A stretch of DNA of 44,624 bases from Stenotrophomonas sp. PS02298 (lineage in GTDB: Bacteria; Pseudomonadota; Gammaproteobacteria; Xanthomonadales; Xanthomonadaceae). This document shows, in pieces, positions 43,784 through 44,624 of the stretch. Every line of letters begins with the position of its first letter. The stretch's first letter is position 1. A program made the position numbers and the translations under genes. The stretch lies in NCBI RefSeq assembly GCF_029959445.1, contig NZ_JASCOR010000017.1, positions 1 to 44,624 of the forward strand, in the 5' to 3' direction. Below the pieces are notes generated by a model, which ran no database searches, was not told the DNA's origin, and saw only the letters and a list, made by a program, of their open reading frames with translations.

Positions 43784-44624
43784 CGACAAGCGTCATGATC
43801 GGTTTCTTCCACAGGAGCCAACGCTGCCCGCGAGTGATGCGATAGCCGGTGCCGTCTTCGAAATCCAGCTGCAACTCGCTGAGTTCGCCACGCTTGAGTG
43901 CATCGAGCAAAGGGGCGATTGCATCCCGAGCGAGCTGCTGCAGCGAACGCAGTTGGCGCAGATCGACCAACGCATCCACGCTCTGCTCGCCGCCCAGGCG
44001 CACCCCGGCCATCGCAGCCAAACCCTGCACCAGGGCATCACGGCTGCGCACCTGCGCGTGCGCGGTATGTACCGATGCCGGCAGGCTGCCAGCGCCCCAG
44101 AACCACAGTGAATTGACCGCACGCTGGCCTTGCGCCACGCGTTGTTCATTCCATGGATGCTGGTGCAGGACCACCTGCGCTTCGGTCAACAAAGCGCGCC
44201 AACGGCGTCCGTTCTCTCCGTTGGGCAGATGCGAGAACAAATCGTCGCCGAGCACCACATCCGGTTCTGCAAACTCGGGCAGCGGCGTGTCAGCCGGCAG
44301 GCGCAGGTACCAACGCGAGGGCGTCGGTGCATCCAATTGGTAGCCGAAACCAGCGAACAACGGCTGCAGCGCGGGTAACAAGGCGTCAACGTCAGCCTGC
44401 TCCAAGCGCAGCGTCTCGGCAGCTGCCATCAGACGCGCACCCTGCATGTCCGGCACGATATTGGCCGGATCGGCGCGCAGCCAGAAGCCGCCCGCGGCAT
44501 CGCCGGCATCGGTCTGGCGGGTCAAGGCGGCAGCCGACCAGTCGGCCGGCTGCACGCTGAAGTGACGGCGCAGCTGCGCCGATTCACCAGCCGTACCGAG
44601 CGAGCGCTCGGCACGGCCCAGGGC
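43776..44624 (-). CDS. rpfE: RpfE-like protein, 5' end beyond the window
   Basis: The frame is open to the window edge for 282 codons, so the N-terminus is missing. It matches my recollection of RpfE, the product next to recJ in the Xanthomonas rpf region, affecting exopolysaccharide and enzyme production; it belongs to a group sometimes annotated as phosphoglycerate mutase-like. Visible features are FWLRADPANIVPDMQGARLM, HPWNEQRVAQGQRAVNSLWF (His/Asn/Trp-rich) and the C-terminal TGYRITRGQRWLLWKKP. No catalytic motif can be assigned with certainty. It overlaps recJ by eight bases and is likely its operon partner. The symbol rests mainly on synteny. Confidence 0.65.
   Translation of the reverse strand, partial: ALGRAERSLGTAGESAQLRRHFSVQPADWSAAALTRQTDAGDAAGGFWLRADPANIVPDMQGARLMAAAETLRLEQADVDALLPALQPLFAGFGYQLDAPTPSRWYLRLPADTPLPEFAEPDVVLGDDLFSHLPNGENGRRWRALLTEAQVVLHQHPWNEQRVAQGQRAVNSLWFWGAGSLPASVHTAHAQVRSRDALVQGLAAMAGVRLGGEQSVDALVDLRQLRSLQQLARDAIAPLLDALKRGELSELQLDFEDGTGYRITRGQRWLLWKKPIMTLVDE

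Overview
The window looks like a chromosomal segment of a Xanthomonadaceae gammaproteobacterium, most likely Stenotrophomonas or a close relative. The reasons are high GC; a lexA-imuA-imuB-dnaE2 cassette with its own LexA; an orn/tadA/serS/aroA-pheA-serC gene set; a recJ-rpfE junction as in the Xanthomonas rpf region; and several intergenic palindromes, including GTAG-headed hairpins of the type called SMAG in Stenotrophomonas maltophilia. The species call is inference; no marker gene such as 16S rRNA is present. There is no insertion sequence, prophage, CRISPR array or integrase.

Layout. 1-3248 (+): the end of a flagellar operon (a possible fliK tail, fliL, fliM, fliN, fliO, fliP), with overlapping starts and stops. 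fliQ and fliR, which normally follow fliP, are absent. 3285-9033 (-): an SOS mutagenesis cassette, lexA-imuA-imuB-dnaE2, with a palindromic operator over the lexA start. 9145-11298: a membrane diguanylate cyclase (+) and an OmpA-family lipoprotein (-) converge on a 420-bp mosaic of repeats. 11436-14290 (-): dnaB and a photolyase, with an inverted pair of DnaA-box-like sites upstream of dnaB. 14507-17197 (-): an FMN reductase, an EcsC-family protein, orn and tadA. 17489-20404 (-): a Cache-GGDEF diguanylate cyclase, tRNA-Ser(TGA) and a LysR regulator. 20405-20959 has no gene that I accept; it holds a candidate lysR promoter and four palindromic repeat elements. 20960-22237: serS (-).

22351-23601 (+): two tandem TonB-like proteins. 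23585-27437 (-): serC, pheA and aroA, joining serine and aromatic amino-acid synthesis. 27578-30369: a tail-anchored FHA protein (-), two PHA-granule-type proteins (+) and a YggS-type PLP protein (+). 30459-31475 (+): a membrane protein with an Mrr-like nuclease fold. 31550-39420: a complete histidine-utilisation locus of the HutF type. hutF-hutC (-) and hutI-hutH-hutG-hutU (+) diverge from one HutC-type operator. Together they convert histidine to urocanate, imidazolonepropionate, formiminoglutamate, formylglutamate and finally glutamate plus formate. 39647-41881 (+): a secreted CocE/X-Pro-dipeptidyl-peptidase-type hydrolase. 42056-44624 (-): recJ and a 5'-truncated rpfE-like gene at the window edge.

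Three dispersed palindrome families occupy nearly all the longer intergenic gaps: a family headed CCCTCATCCG with CTTCTCCC/GGGAGAAG stems; paired TGTAGGxGCGGCG repeats; and GTAG-headed hairpins. They are the main non-coding architecture here. The first 60 bases are homopolymer-rich and may be a poor-quality contig edge.
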